Below, piece after piece: positions 52,288 to 63,149 of a stretch of 64,000 bases of DNA. This DNA is from Tritrichomonas musculus (lineage: Eukaryota; Parabasalia; Tritrichomonadida; Tritrichomonadidae): positions 1,922,001-1,986,000 of the forward strand of contig JAPFFF010000011.1 in NCBI GenBank assembly GCA_039105265.1, given 5' to 3'. The position numbers were made by a program, and so were the translations under genes. Below the pieces are notes generated by a model that worked only from the letters and a program-made list of their open reading frames with translations, searched no databases and was not told the DNA's origin. How positions within the stretch are numbered: the first letter of the stretch is position 1; the number at the start of each line of letters is the position of its first letter.

Positions 52288-53196
52288 TTAGTAAAAAGGG
52301 CAGCCATATAAAAGCATGACTGCTTTATTAAAGCCATTTGAGTAATTGACTTCTTCATGCTTTCGCCAGAGGTATTCGGCGATATACCCATCTATGTCGA
52401 TAGGATTTATTCCTTCCATTATTCGTTTGACCCGCTTAACTTCCCGCCACATTCGCTCAACTGATTGAGTGTGGCAGCCAGTTTCAGGATCAACGAAATT
52501 TTCAGAATGATTGACGATGAGATGATTATAGTTTTGCGGCAGGTTTTTGATTTCATTATATGCCGCCCAACCATCAGAATGTATGGTAGTTCCAGGTTTG
52601 ATGTAAACTTGGATCAGTGGAATTAAATAATCTGCAGACCGTTCGGGGACTTGGAATATGAATCTTTCGCCAGTTTGACGGCATATTCCCCCGAACAGCC
52701 AGATTTCAGACATTTTGCGTCCGCGATTGTACTTTCTTTTTGTCATAACCGATTCATCTATTTCAACCACTGTTCCTGGCCCTCCAATTGGTTGCTGGGG
52801 ATGCACATGGAGTCTATGCATGCATGCAAGGCGAAATGACTGGTAAAAATTTGTGATAGTTTGTTTGGATACACAGCATTCATGTGCCGCTAAGCCCCGC
52901 CTGTATTTGTTCGCCCAGCAATATAGGATGTGGAAAACCGTTGTCATTGGGAGCTTGGACCTAGTAAATATAGATTTAAAGAATATACTTTTGGTGCAGT
53001 GGCAGTGGCTGCATTGAAGTCTATAGCCAGTTTCAGCATATTTATCTTTCACCATGTAGTATTTTCCTTTGCAGTTTTCTGTGCTCTCGCATGCTCCATT
53101 TACATATAACAGTCCGTTGTTAAGGGCGTAATAAAAAGATGTCATTTCATGTGAGAAAAAGTTCATATTATAATATAAATTGTGTTGCATTTGCAA
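52288..53196 (-). CDS. ISXO2/Merlin-type DDE transposase
   Basis: A 302-residue protein, full length for the family and intact. The N-terminal zinc-ribbon-like part has C36, C42, C62 and C65, followed by a helix-turn-helix-like region (about 80-125, ending ECCVSKQTITNFYQSFRLA). The DDE core has EIDES (D147), then KRKYNRGR, then IHSDGW (D208) and HTQSVERMW (E247), all in the order and context of ISXO2-like/Merlin enzymes. It cuts and pastes DNA between short inverted repeats. I could not find convincing inverted ends on either side. It lies 84 bases from the end of the 15-bp array, on the opposite strand. Confidence 0.92.
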   Translation of the reverse strand: MQMQHNLYYNMNFFSHEMTSFYYALNNGLLYVNGACESTENCKGKYYMVKDKYAETGYRLQCSHCHCTKSIFFKSIFTRSKLPMTTVFHILYCWANKYRRGLAAHECCVSKQTITNFYQSFRLACMHRLHVHPQQPIGGPGTVVEIDESVMTKRKYNRGRKMSEIWLFGGICRQTGERFIFQVPERSADYLIPLIQVYIKPGTTIHSDGWAAYNEIKNLPQNYNHLIVNHSENFVDPETGCHTQSVERMWREVKRVKRIMEGINPIDIDGYIAEYLWRKHEEVNYSNGFNKAVMLLYGCPFY

Positions 53197-53400
53197 AAGT
53201 GATATGACAGTACGATATAAATGTAAAAAAAAATAAAAAATATTTATTTGAATAAATTGAATGAATATAACGTCAAATTATTCAAAATTTAAATCATCTT
53301 ATATAAAAAAATGAATAAATTTTAAATAAATTTTCTATCTAAAATACGTTAAAATATTTTTTTATGTATATATATATATGAAAAAATGTCTATTTATTTT

Positions 53401-53440
<40 letters not shown>

Positions 53441-55069
53441 AAATTACCATAAAAAGTTCAATCACACTAATGTAATTTTATTTTTAGTGTATATATTTAA
53501 TTGATTAATATATGATGCATTTAATAAACTTTTTATAGTATATATATATTAAAACTCATATTTATTTAAAAGTGTTTTTAGAAAATAATATTTTGTTTGT
53601 TATAATATTATCTATTTCAAAAATTTATTTACTTCTCTTTGCTTTTCTTATGAATTTCGATCATCAATATTGTTAGTCTTGATTTTTATTTTGTATTATT
53701 GAGTTTGCACATATAGATACTTAACAAATATTGGATATATGTAATGAAATATATTTCAATAACATCCTGTAATGATAAAATAACGCAAGAGTTTAACAAT
53801 GTATGTTCATTTATGCAATAATGGATTGAATTTGGTGTTTATCTTATTTAAACTTTATAATGTTGCTAATTCTTTCTTAAAGATACATCGAGAAAGAAAC
53901 TTTTAATTGTTAAATTGACAAAATTGTTTTAATTGGTGTTACAATATAAAGTTGATGTCATTCTAGCAAAAAAAATAAATATATAAGTTCATTATTATAC
54001 AGACATGATATGGTCTGATGTTTGATGATCCATCCTCCTCATCAAAAATGAAATAAAACTTAACAAACCATTTACAAGTCTTTTAGATCTCTCAATTTCA
54101 ATTTCAATTCATCTTTACCTTAATATTTATAGAAACATATTCTTTCTGATGAAAAAATATTATTTTATCTTATGGATGTAATCGTAATGTGATATTAATC
54201 TTTTAAAGTACTTTGACATTCTATTTTTCAGAGGCCCAAAAAATGAAACTGTTAAACAAAGTCATTTTTAATCTTATTTATAGTAATATCTGAAGACAAT
54301 TGGAAAAGAACATATTAGTTGGATATGCTAATTGATGCTGAAAACATATAACCTTAGCAAATATGTGTATTTGGGATTGATAATCTTTGTTGAAATTAAT
54401 TTCAACTTTCCAAAAGATATAATTTTTAACCATTATGCAACATTTTAGTTTGAAGTCTAGTACAGACATTTCATCAATTGTCATTCTTCATTCGATTATA
54501 CATAAATGAAATGACTAATTAGTACAATTAATAGCACAATCATATTGAAAGAGTCTTAACAAAAATGAATTAAGTTTAAATCAATTCAATCAAATACCAA
54601 TTAAACCATTGTCTAAATCGGAATCATCAGCGAATCTAAAAAAAAAAAAAAAAAAAAGCTAAACGTGGAAAGTAGTATATATATGTTCGAATATCGGGTT
54701 AAATAATTTTGCATAGATTCGCCCAGCGATCATGTTAATTCTTCTAGTGAACTTACAAATTTCTTTAATTTAATTATCTAAATGTTGTAGTTTCGCTAGT
54801 GAATTGTTAGTGATTTATAGCTAATCTATGTGGTTTTTTTATGTTTTCAAACATAAAAATAAAACTACTGTTTTTAAACAAGCTGTAATAAAATGAACAA
54901 TATTTCTAGAAATGAAAAATAAATGAATTATTTGAAAAGTGATTTTGTAAAATGAGATATATAAAAAAAAATGAAAAAACGAAAAACGAAATAAATGTAA
55001 CTTTTTATTTTATTTATTTAATTTTTATAAAATTGTTTTTTCTTTTTTTATTTACACCAAAAATACAAA
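53197..55069. other. AT-rich spacer left of element C
   Basis: No gene supported. It holds TA microsatellites at 53365-53379 and 53403-53435 and a run of 20 A at 54638-54657. The left end of element C must lie here, but no terminal repeat can be fixed because the right end is outside the window. A 68-codon reverse open frame at 54278-54484 has no support. Confidence 0.6.
53403..53435. repeat. TA dinucleotide microsatellite
   Basis: About 33 bases of alternating T and A. Confidence 0.9.
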
Positions 55070-58000
55070 ATGGCACAATTAGTATTAAACGATTTCAATA
55101 CAGAAAATGGACTTATTACAAACGCTGAAGTTGTTAATATGATTAATACAATAAATAGACATTTACATACTAATTTAGATATATATGAAGGAAGAGGTTG
55201 TATAAGAGCAAATATATCAGTTTTACGAGATTATTTAAATGAATCTGATTATATTAATAATGAAGGACGAACTGCACCTAGAATTGAAATGAGAAAGATT
55301 AATCAATATATTAATCGTAAATTAAGAGAACAACAAGAACGATTAGAACAAGAACAACAAGAACAACAAGAACGATTAGAACAAGATAATAACTATTTTG
55401 CTAACTTTAATAAAGAACAATTCAAAGAAGGTGATAAGTTAGATAAACTAAATGAACAAATAAATACAAAACAAAATAAAGCAAAAGAAATAGCAAACAA
55501 GATACAAATAGCAAAAAATGCATTAAATGAAGCTATTGATTTAATTAATCAAAAAGATCATCCTATATTAGATAAAAAGCATAAAAAGATTATTATACCT
55601 GATTCACCTTTAATTCAAGATATTAAGAAAGAAGAATATTATGAACCTGAAAATGAAGAACTATATGAATATTTAGAGAAACATATACACAATTTTGATA
55701 GTAAAAGTGAAGAATATCTCATTATTAATTATCCTTTTGATTTAGATAGAGCTATAGCTACATTAAAAACATATGATTATAAAAATGATTTTGTTAAAGA
55801 ACGAATTGATAATAAAGAACCAATAATAACATACTATTTTAATAATATAAAGTCACTTAATAACATATACGAATCATTATATAAAGTATACAAAGAAGAA
55901 TTTAAACCTTTTAAAATACATTTTCAGTTAAGTGGAATTTTTGAAACAAGTACGTTTAATTTTGAAACATATAAAGAAACATATGAATATGAAGCTAGAT
56001 ATATAAGATGGAAGAACTATAAATCTTCAATTCCAATATTAGTTAATAATGAACAAAGTTTAGAAGAATGTAAAATGTATATTGAAACAGTATTAAATAG
56101 TTATGAAACTACAACATCAAGTACGAAACTAACAATTGTTAATTCTGTATCTTTCACTATATCTAGAATGAGAAAAGTAACAGGACATATTAAAGATCTA
56201 CCACAGATTTTCAAATCACAAAAGAATCATATAATAGCTGATGATGAAGATGATTGTTTATGCTGGTTTAGATTCTTAGCTTGTTGTTTATATTCAGAAT
56301 TAACAAATACAAAGAAATATAATATAATAAATAGAACTAATATTGCTAAGAAACTATTATTAGAAGAATACAACATCAAATATACAACAAAAATACCTAA
56401 AGAAGGACAACTTATACTAAATAATTTTAAAGGAGTAACATTAGATGAAATGAAAGAATCAGCACAAAAACATAAAATCAATATCAATATTTATGAATAT
56501 TTTAGTGAAAGTAATCAATATGATATTCAAGAACAATGGTTTTTCAATAAAGATTATCAAACTTATTCAGCATTATTATTCACTAAAGATCTTACTATTC
56601 ATATCATGTTTATTAAAGATGCTGAAAAGTTAACACAAATTCATATTTGTCCTAAATGTAATTCTTATGTTCATTATGGTAATGAGAATTTATATAGATT
56701 TGAAGATCATGTTAAACATTGTGATTCTAAATTTAAGAAACAGTTTGTTCCCGTTAAAGAAGCTCTTCCATATTGTCCTCATATTCTTAATAATTCTGTT
56801 TATGAATATTGTTTAGCTCATAATATAGAATGGAGACCTAATATCTATTATATAACTTATGATTTTGAAACTATGGAACAAATTGTAAACAAAGAATCAA
56901 GTAAATCAACAACAATAAACTCTAGATTAATTCCATTATCTGTTTCATCTTGTGTTAAATCTGCTAAAGGATTATTAACAAAGAATTTTAGTTTAAGAGA
57001 TAGTAAAGACTTTATTATAAATTGGATAAACTGGTTATTTGAACAATCATTAACAGTATATAAAGATAAACAACAGTATTCTTGTGTTCCAGAAAAGATA
57101 GATTCTAATATCAATGTTATAACTGTTTTTGGATTTAATTCTTCTAGATTTGATAGTAACTTATTTAAACAGTATCTTAATGCTGAACACTGGAATATAG
57201 AATCAAATAGTATAATAGGAACATTATCATCATTAAAACAATTTATTCTAGTTTCATCAAAATATGATACAAAACTGAGGTTTATTGATGCTCAATCTTT
57301 TGTAGCTGGCGGAACATTAAAACAGTTTGGAATAGATTTTGGAGGAGAAAATAATAGTAATAAAGGAGTATTTCCATATGAAGCTATTAACAGTGAAAAT
57401 TATAATGAAGTATTATCTAAATCTGAACCTTTTGCTTATGATGATTTCTATAGCTATCTTAATCAAAAGAATCCTTTAACAAAAGAAGAGTATGAAGAAT
57501 ATGTTAAAGATAGTAAGAATTATTGTGATAGATGGTCGTATTTGTTAGCTTATAATGATAATGATGTTGAAATGATGATTAAACCTTTAGATAACTTAAT
57601 AAAGATGAATGCTGAATATAAAGTAGATCTGATTTCTAACTTATCTTTATCAAAATGTTCAGCTTGTATTAAATATGCACTAGCTTATAAAGATTTTGAT
57701 GTAAATGCTAAATATGAAATAATTAATAAAGAAAATACATTTAAACCTTCTATCAAATGGTTTCGCTATAAATGTGATAGTTATTATAAACAAGATCAAA
57801 AATATAATCAAACACATAAAGATAAACCTAGAAATCTTGATAAATGTATAAGTGTTTCTGATTATGATGAATTTATGAAAATGTACGAGAATTCTTGTTG
57901 TTATTTATGTGATGAACATTTTACTAGTGAAAATAAGCCTACATTAGATAGAATTGATAATGATTTAGGACATGAATTAAAGAACTGTAAACTATGTTGT

Positions 58001-59656
58001 ATAGAATGTAATAAACTTCGTAAGAGAAATGATGAAAAAATAACAAGATTAAGAATTCAATTAAAGAAGTTTTGCAAATTACATCATCTTCCAACTTTAA
58101 TAAATGATGAACAAGAATACTATAGTTTAAGAAATAATATAACAGGAGGATTATCAAATGTTCAACATAGATATAATATTAAAGGAGAAACTCATATTAA
58201 TAAATTCAGATATGATTCTGAAAATAATAAAGTAATAAGTGAAGATACTGAAAATATTATGACTCATGTTTTAGGAATAGATTTTAATAGTTTATATCCT
58301 TCTTCATTTTCATCAACAAAACATGAATTTAATAAGTATCACGGTGGAGTTATGTTTATGCCGGGTTCATTTATTAAAAGAATTGAAGTTAAAGATAAAC
58401 AATCAAAACAAAGAGTAATAGATATCATAACAAACAAAACAAGATTTCAGCCTAATCCAAAATATTTATTCAAAGCTGAAGTTAAATTAGTATGTCCTAA
58501 AAATAAGATTAACTACTTTATTAATTTTCCACCTATTTTCAGAAATATTATGATTAAGAATGAAGAAAATGTAATAGGTAGTTATATGTATAATTATCTT
58601 GAAAAACACAAACTAACATCATTAAATAAAGAAGAACGAAAACTAACTATGCTATTAGATACATATGGTCAGTATATGACATTTTCTAACTATTATTTAT
58701 GGTTTTTATTAGATCATGGACTTATTTTAGAAGATGTTAAATCTATTTCATTATATGAAGCTCATACAGGTTTTAATGAATTTGTAACTACATTTATGAA
58801 AAAGAGACAAGATATTATTTCAAAGAAAGAGAAAGGAAATGAAAAGTTTTATAAGATTAGTATGAATGGTTCATATGGATATGACGGAATAAATACAGAA
58901 AAGTTTTGTAAAGTAAAGATTTGCGATACTAACAAAGCTTATCAGTATATTATTTCTCAAACTTATATGAATGGTGCTCAGTTAAAAGATGATTTATTTA
59001 TAATACAACAACAACCTAAATACTATCATTGTACAACTTGTTTACAAGAATCATTTTGGACTTTAGATAATGCTAAGTTTGTTTATCTTACATTCTATTA
59101 CGATTTTATGAATAGATGTTTAGATACAAATAAGTTTCATTTTATAGAAGGAGATACTGATTCAGCTTATTTTGCAGTTTCAGGAGATAAAAATCAACCT
59201 TCTTCTCAATTATTTGATTATATCATTAAAGACAAATCATTTTGGGATAAACATATTTACAAATTTATGCCAAATCCTAACATAAATACTATAGAAGATG
59301 AAAAGAAATTATTAGGATGTGCTATTGAAAAGATTGGTGATAATATGATAGCTTTAGCACCTAAATGTTATACAATATTCAACAATAATAAACAAACAAA
59401 ATCATTAAAATTAAAAGGAGTTAGTCTTAAAAAGAATAAGATAGAATATGAAGATTATAATGATATATTAAAGAATCAAACAGTAAAAATAGGACAAAAT
59501 ATAAATCTTCAAATGAAAAATAATATAATGAGTAAAGTAACTGTTAACAAAAATGCTTTAACTGCTTCACATACTAAAATGATTGTATTAGAAAATCAAT
59601 CTTGTGCTCCTTATATATTTGGTCTTTCTGCTAATGATTATTTAATTAAACAATGA
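55070..59656 (+). CDS. Family B DNA polymerase of element C with inserted HNH-like domain
   Basis: A 1528-residue protein, nearly twice the size of the element A enzyme. Residues about 85-155 are a Gln/Glu-rich coil. About 388-515 resembles an OTU-like cysteine-protease fold seen in some Polinton polymerases (DDCLCWFRFLACCL, then IHIMFIKD). A zinc finger follows (CPKCNSYV near 527, HVKHC near 547). Exonuclease: YDFETME near 597, FNSSRFD near 688, YNDNDVE near 827. An HNH/endonuclease VII-like insert lies at about 943-985 (CYLCDEHF, TLDRIDND, NCKLCCIECN). Polymerase: motif A DFNSLYPS near 1070, motif B KISMNGSYG near 1261, motif C EGDTDSAY near 1360. It reads whole. The HNH insert may be a nuclease or only a zinc structural module. 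Confidence 0.9.
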   Translation: MAQLVLNDFNTENGLITNAEVVNMINTINRHLHTNLDIYEGRGCIRANISVLRDYLNESDYINNEGRTAPRIEMRKINQYINRKLREQQERLEQEQQEQQERLEQDNNYFANFNKEQFKEGDKLDKLNEQINTKQNKAKEIANKIQIAKNALNEAIDLINQKDHPILDKKHKKIIIPDSPLIQDIKKEEYYEPENEELYEYLEKHIHNFDSKSEEYLIINYPFDLDRAIATLKTYDYKNDFVKERIDNKEPIITYYFNNIKSLNNIYESLYKVYKEEFKPFKIHFQLSGIFETSTFNFETYKETYEYEARYIRWKNYKSSIPILVNNEQSLEECKMYIETVLNSYETTTSSTKLTIVNSVSFTISRMRKVTGHIKDLPQIFKSQKNHIIADDEDDCLCWFRFLACCLYSELTNTKKYNIINRTNIAKKLLLEEYNIKYTTKIPKEGQLILNNFKGVTLDEMKESAQKHKININIYEYFSESNQYDIQEQWFFNKDYQTYSALLFTKDLTIHIMFIKDAEKLTQIHICPKCNSYVHYGNENLYRFEDHVKHCDSKFKKQFVPVKEALPYCPHILNNSVYEYCLAHNIEWRPNIYYITYDFETMEQIVNKESSKSTTINSRLIPLSVSSCVKSAKGLLTKNFSLRDSKDFIINWINWLFEQSLTVYKDKQQYSCVPEKIDSNINVITVFGFNSSRFDSNLFKQYLNAEHWNIESNSIIGTLSSLKQFILVSSKYDTKLRFIDAQSFVAGGTLKQFGIDFGGENNSNKGVFPYEAINSENYNEVLSKSEPFAYDDFYSYLNQKNPLTKEEYEEYVKDSKNYCDRWSYLLAYNDNDVEMMIKPLDNLIKMNAEYKVDLISNLSLSKCSACIKYALAYKDFDVNAKYEIINKENTFKPSIKWFRYKCDSYYKQDQKYNQTHKDKPRNLDKCISVSDYDEFMKMYENSCCYLCDEHFTSENKPTLDRIDNDLGHELKNCKLCCIECNKLRKRNDEKITRLRIQLKKFCKLHHLPTLINDEQEYYSLRNNITGGLSNVQHRYNIKGETHINKFRYDSENNKVISEDTENIMTHVLGIDFNSLYPSSFSSTKHEFNKYHGGVMFMPGSFIKRIEVKDKQSKQRVIDIITNKTRFQPNPKYLFKAEVKLVCPKNKINYFINFPPIFRNIMIKNEENVIGSYMYNYLEKHKLTSLNKEERKLTMLLDTYGQYMTFSNYYLWFLLDHGLILEDVKSISLYEAHTGFNEFVTTFMKKRQDIISKKEKGNEKFYKISMNGSYGYDGINTEKFCKVKICDTNKAYQYIISQTYMNGAQLKDDLFIIQQQPKYYHCTTCLQESFWTLDNAKFVYLTFYYDFMNRCLDTNKFHFIEGDTDSAYFAVSGDKNQPSSQLFDYIIKDKSFWDKHIYKFMPNPNINTIEDEKKLLGCAIEKIGDNMIALAPKCYTIFNNNKQTKSLKLKGVSLKKNKIEYEDYNDILKNQTVKIGQNINLQMKNNIMSKVTVNKNALTASHTKMIVLENQSCAPYIFGLSANDYLIKQ

Positions 59657-59714
59657 AAACAATTTTAAAAAAACTACTTTTTTATTTTTTATTTTAAAAA
59701 CAAAAATCTAAAAT

Positions 59715-60107
59715 ATGAGTCAAAATCAAGATAACACAAACACAAATGAAGAACAAGAACAAGAACAAAATAATAATGAACAAGATCAAATAACTCAAAT
59801 CAATAGAATAATAAATGAATTGATATCATTTAGAGATGATTTACAAAATCAACAACAAACTCAAAATGAAGCTCAAATAACAAGAAGAAGATTAAATAGA
59901 TCATATCCATTAAATAGATCTAAATTCTTGAATAATGAACAAAGAAATCAAGTATTACAATTTGCACTTAATAATAAAGAACAAGTTTTAAATCAAGCTC
60001 AACCTAATCGTTTAATGTTTCTTCAAAATATGATTAAAGAACAATTAAATATTAGCATTTCAACATATATGACAGAAAGAATTATTAATATAATATCTAA
60101 TTCATAA
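59715..60107 (+). CDS. Element C Q/N/E-rich small protein, 130 residues
   Basis: The first 55 residues are low-complexity Gln/Asn/Glu (EEQEQEQNNNEQDQ) leading into a short coil (INELISFRDDLQNQQQ). The rest is basic and helical (RRRLNRSYPLNRSKFL, then LMFLQNMIKEQLNISIS). Unknown function; a nucleic acid-binding or scaffolding role is possible. It lies 59 bases after the polymerase gene on the same strand and converges with the fibre gene. Its start has the same AAAATATG/AAAATG-type A-rich context as the polymerase. Confidence 0.6.
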   Translation: MSQNQDNTNTNEEQEQEQNNNEQDQITQINRIINELISFRDDLQNQQQTQNEAQITRRRLNRSYPLNRSKFLNNEQRNQVLQFALNNKEQVLNQAQPNRLMFLQNMIKEQLNISISTYMTERIINIISNS

Positions 60108-60165
60108 ATGAAATGTAAAAATAATAGTTTTATTTTTGTACAGTTAACATATTTAAAAGTGAAGA

Positions 60166-60179
60166 AGTGAAATCTCACT
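60166..60179. terminator. Hairpin between convergent genes (AGTGA/TCACT)
   Basis: AGTGA at 60166-60170 pairs perfectly with TCACT at 60175-60179 over a 4-base loop, in the 86-base gap between the 130-residue gene (+) and the fibre gene (-). Function is inferred. Confidence 0.4.
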
Positions 60180-60193
60180 ATATTTATGTCACT

Positions 60194-63112
60194 TTATTTG
60201 AAAACAGCTAACATATTTTTGTTTATAATTGATGTTACTATACCTACAGTTAATCTTTTTATTTTTGATGTTATTGCTGTTTCACCTGATAAAATCTTAA
60301 GCTTATTATCATCATCAATAAATACTTCATCACCTATACTATAACATGAAGAATCAGTAACACGAACAAGATAATCACCTAAATTAGCAAACTTGATTGA
60401 ATTGTTTTCTTTATCTATATGTGTACAAATCCCTATATATTCTTTCCATATTCCATTAGTTTTAACTGAACATATACAATCAATAACATCATCTTCATTT
60501 GATTCTATCCATTTATCATCTTTTCGTTTATATACTTTACCGGTTAAGTATACAGGAGCTCCTATAATAAAATCATCAATATTATTTAAAGTAGACTCAA
60601 TAGGACAATAATGAGTAATCGTTGTTGAACCATTTGATGTAATTGTACCATTAACATGTAAATTAGAACCAATTATTGTATTTCTTACTGATGTAGAAAC
60701 TTCATAAGAAAATATGTTTGAATTATCAAATAATATTCTATAATAAGCTAAATTACCTTGATTATAATATTGTATTTTTGCACATTTTGCTGAATTAAGA
60801 CCAAGAACTATATTTGATTCACATAAATTTGGATTTTCTTGATAAACAAGTAATCCATTAGATTCTTTACTATCTATTTCTAATTTACTATATGCTAATA
60901 CAATATTATTATGAAAAGTTGTATTTGTTGTACTCCAATTTATAAGATTTTCATGTCCAACAACACCTAAAGCTCCTGAATTCATGAAAAAGCTTAATGT
61001 TGCGGCTTCATTTTCAGTTGAACTTCTACCAAATATTAATGAATTTGTTAATGTTGAATCTGTAGCATTTTCATCTAATATTGACAATGTACCTGTAATA
61101 GTTGAATCACCTTCTTTAGCTACATATTTTGCATTACATTCTGATTCAGTTAAATATTTATCAGTTTCTGTTTTACGTAAATCATTTACAAAAACACTAA
61201 CATTATCTTCAAATGTAGTTGTAAATGTTTCAATAATATCTGTACTATCTGTTTTACTTCTACTTTGATTTTTTGTGAATGTTATAAATTTAGCTTCAGC
61301 AATTGATAAATCTGTAGAATTAATAAATATATTTCTATTAGGATCTGTCGGCCAATAATAATAATAATGTAATTTTAAACATCTTTTACTATCAAGACCT
61401 AATAATAAATCAATATGTGTATTATCATTTTGTTTAGTATTGAATATTTTAAATTCTTTACAATAAAGATTAAGTGATTGATCTAATCCATTATATTCTA
61501 AAAAATTGTCATTTTTTAATGATAAATATATTCGATTATTTGTTGTATAATGTATTTGTCCATAATTTTTATTATCAACACCCAATTTTATTATAGGACC
61601 ATAACTATTATTAGAAAAAACTGATAATACAGTATCATTTGTTGAATTTAATGTTAATGAACCATCTTCATTTTTATTATCACATTCACTTATTAATTCA
61701 TTTATTAAGTTCAAACTAGGAACTATTGTTGTTGATTCTTTATTAGTTTCATAATCTGATTTTGTTGTTGATATTGTTAATGAATCTTGCTTATTTTGTA
61801 ATAGACTTTGTAACAATTCACAACTTATTAATGATGTTTTGTGTTTATTATTATTCTCAATATAATCTTCTTCAGTTTCTATTAAAGGATATTTATCTAA
61901 TTTATAATAATTAATAAGTTTAATTAAGTTGTATATAGATCTTGTTGAATAAATATTAATATCATTTACTCCTCTAACTTCAATATCTTCATTATAATGA
62001 AGATAATCTTTTAATTTATTAGAACTTGCATAATCAATATTTGTTAAATCTGTATAATCAGATAAATTAGAATTATCAGATTTAATAAGTATTTCGTCAT
62101 TTAATTCTGTAATAATATAACTAAAATTAGCAAACATAGCTAACTTACTTGAAAAAACAGTTTCGTCATTTACACTATTTAATAATTCTTTTGTTTTTGC
62201 TACAATATCATCAATTCCAGTTATATTATCAAAACTATATTTAGTATCAGCTTTAAGTATTTCAATATCATTATTTTTATCATTAACTAATTCATTTAAT
62301 AAACTTAATGTTGGTATTATTGATGTTGATTCTTTATTAGTTTCATAATGTTCTTTTGTTGATGAAAATTCTAGTTTATCTTGTTTATCATATAATAATT
62401 TATCACGTAAATCATAATACATACTCAAACATGATTTCATACTTAATACTTTTTCATCATATGTTTCATCAAAATATGTTAAATTTAATGATTTATATTC
62501 ATCTAATCTAAATTCACTATCATATTTTACTATATTGATATTATTCATAACGTGATCTACATATTTATATACAAATTCTCTTGTTAATTTAGCTGATAAT
62601 ACGTTTTTATCAAAAGAACGAATGTATATATTTTGTAGAAATGTTTCAATATCATCATTATCTACTGTTTCTGTTTTAACAATCAATTTATTATTATTGT
62701 TATATTCAATAAAATCAGAAATAATGTGTATACATAAATTAGCAGATAATACATTAGTATCATTAGCAATTTCACCTATATGTTGAAGAAATGTTGGAGT
62801 ATCATTATTATATTCTTTTTCATATGTAAGTATTTCAAGTTTATTATTATTGTTGTTGTTTGATAATGAACTCTTTAATACTAATTCATCATTTTCACCA
62901 TAACTTAGATCATTAGTTTTACGATATTCATTTAATGAACTTTTCAATACTAATTCATCATTTTCATTATAACTTAGATCATTAGTTTTACGATACTCAT
63001 TTAAATCAACATCAATAGTAGTATAATTACCATATTTCTTTATGTATTCTATTATTAATTCATCAATAGTATTACAATTTTTATTTTTATTAGCTTGATT
63101 TATTGTAAACAT
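60194..63112 (-). CDS. Fibre-like protein of element C, 972 residues
   Basis: The C-terminal 155 residues are homologous to the end of the 1259-residue protein of element A (NGSTTITHYCPIES, DCICSV, KFANLGDYL, final MLAVFK against ILAIFK). The N-terminal 520 residues are built from repeats: NEYRKTNDLSY twice (residues about 43-85), VLSANLCIHII/VLSAKLTREFV-type segments about every 80 residues, and YETNKEST twice. A fibre spacer CNAKYVAKEG precedes the C-terminal third. The build suggests a long trimeric fibre with a shared C-terminal head or foot. It reads open. It is divergent from the DxNGDxxxD gene with a 37-base gap. Confidence 0.78.
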   Translation of the reverse strand: MFTINQANKNKNCNTIDELIIEYIKKYGNYTTIDVDLNEYRKTNDLSYNENDELVLKSSLNEYRKTNDLSYGENDELVLKSSLSNNNNNNKLEILTYEKEYNNDTPTFLQHIGEIANDTNVLSANLCIHIISDFIEYNNNNKLIVKTETVDNDDIETFLQNIYIRSFDKNVLSAKLTREFVYKYVDHVMNNINIVKYDSEFRLDEYKSLNLTYFDETYDEKVLSMKSCLSMYYDLRDKLLYDKQDKLEFSSTKEHYETNKESTSIIPTLSLLNELVNDKNNDIEILKADTKYSFDNITGIDDIVAKTKELLNSVNDETVFSSKLAMFANFSYIITELNDEILIKSDNSNLSDYTDLTNIDYASSNKLKDYLHYNEDIEVRGVNDINIYSTRSIYNLIKLINYYKLDKYPLIETEEDYIENNNKHKTSLISCELLQSLLQNKQDSLTISTTKSDYETNKESTTIVPSLNLINELISECDNKNEDGSLTLNSTNDTVLSVFSNNSYGPIIKLGVDNKNYGQIHYTTNNRIYLSLKNDNFLEYNGLDQSLNLYCKEFKIFNTKQNDNTHIDLLLGLDSKRCLKLHYYYYWPTDPNRNIFINSTDLSIAEAKFITFTKNQSRSKTDSTDIIETFTTTFEDNVSVFVNDLRKTETDKYLTESECNAKYVAKEGDSTITGTLSILDENATDSTLTNSLIFGRSSTENEAATLSFFMNSGALGVVGHENLINWSTTNTTFHNNIVLAYSKLEIDSKESNGLLVYQENPNLCESNIVLGLNSAKCAKIQYYNQGNLAYYRILFDNSNIFSYEVSTSVRNTIIGSNLHVNGTITSNGSTTITHYCPIESTLNNIDDFIIGAPVYLTGKVYKRKDDKWIESNEDDVIDCICSVKTNGIWKEYIGICTHIDKENNSIKFANLGDYLVRVTDSSCYSIGDEVFIDDDNKLKILSGETAITSKIKRLTVGIVTSIINKNMLAVFK

Positions 63113-63149
63113 TTATCTATTGTTAAACGTTTTTTTATATAATAAACTA

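Noticed and set aside
52204-53300. Inverted ends for the Merlin-type transposon
   Set aside because: TTTATTT-type matches occur on both sides, but they are simple A/T-rich strings found throughout the window.
54278-54484. 68-residue reverse open frame left of element C
   Set aside because: No homology or context, A/T-rich random-like composition.
57898-58035. Intein in the element C polymerase
   Set aside because: The HNH-like module is short, lies between exonuclease and polymerase domains away from catalytic motifs, and lacks intein splicing blocks at its borders; a domain insertion is simpler.
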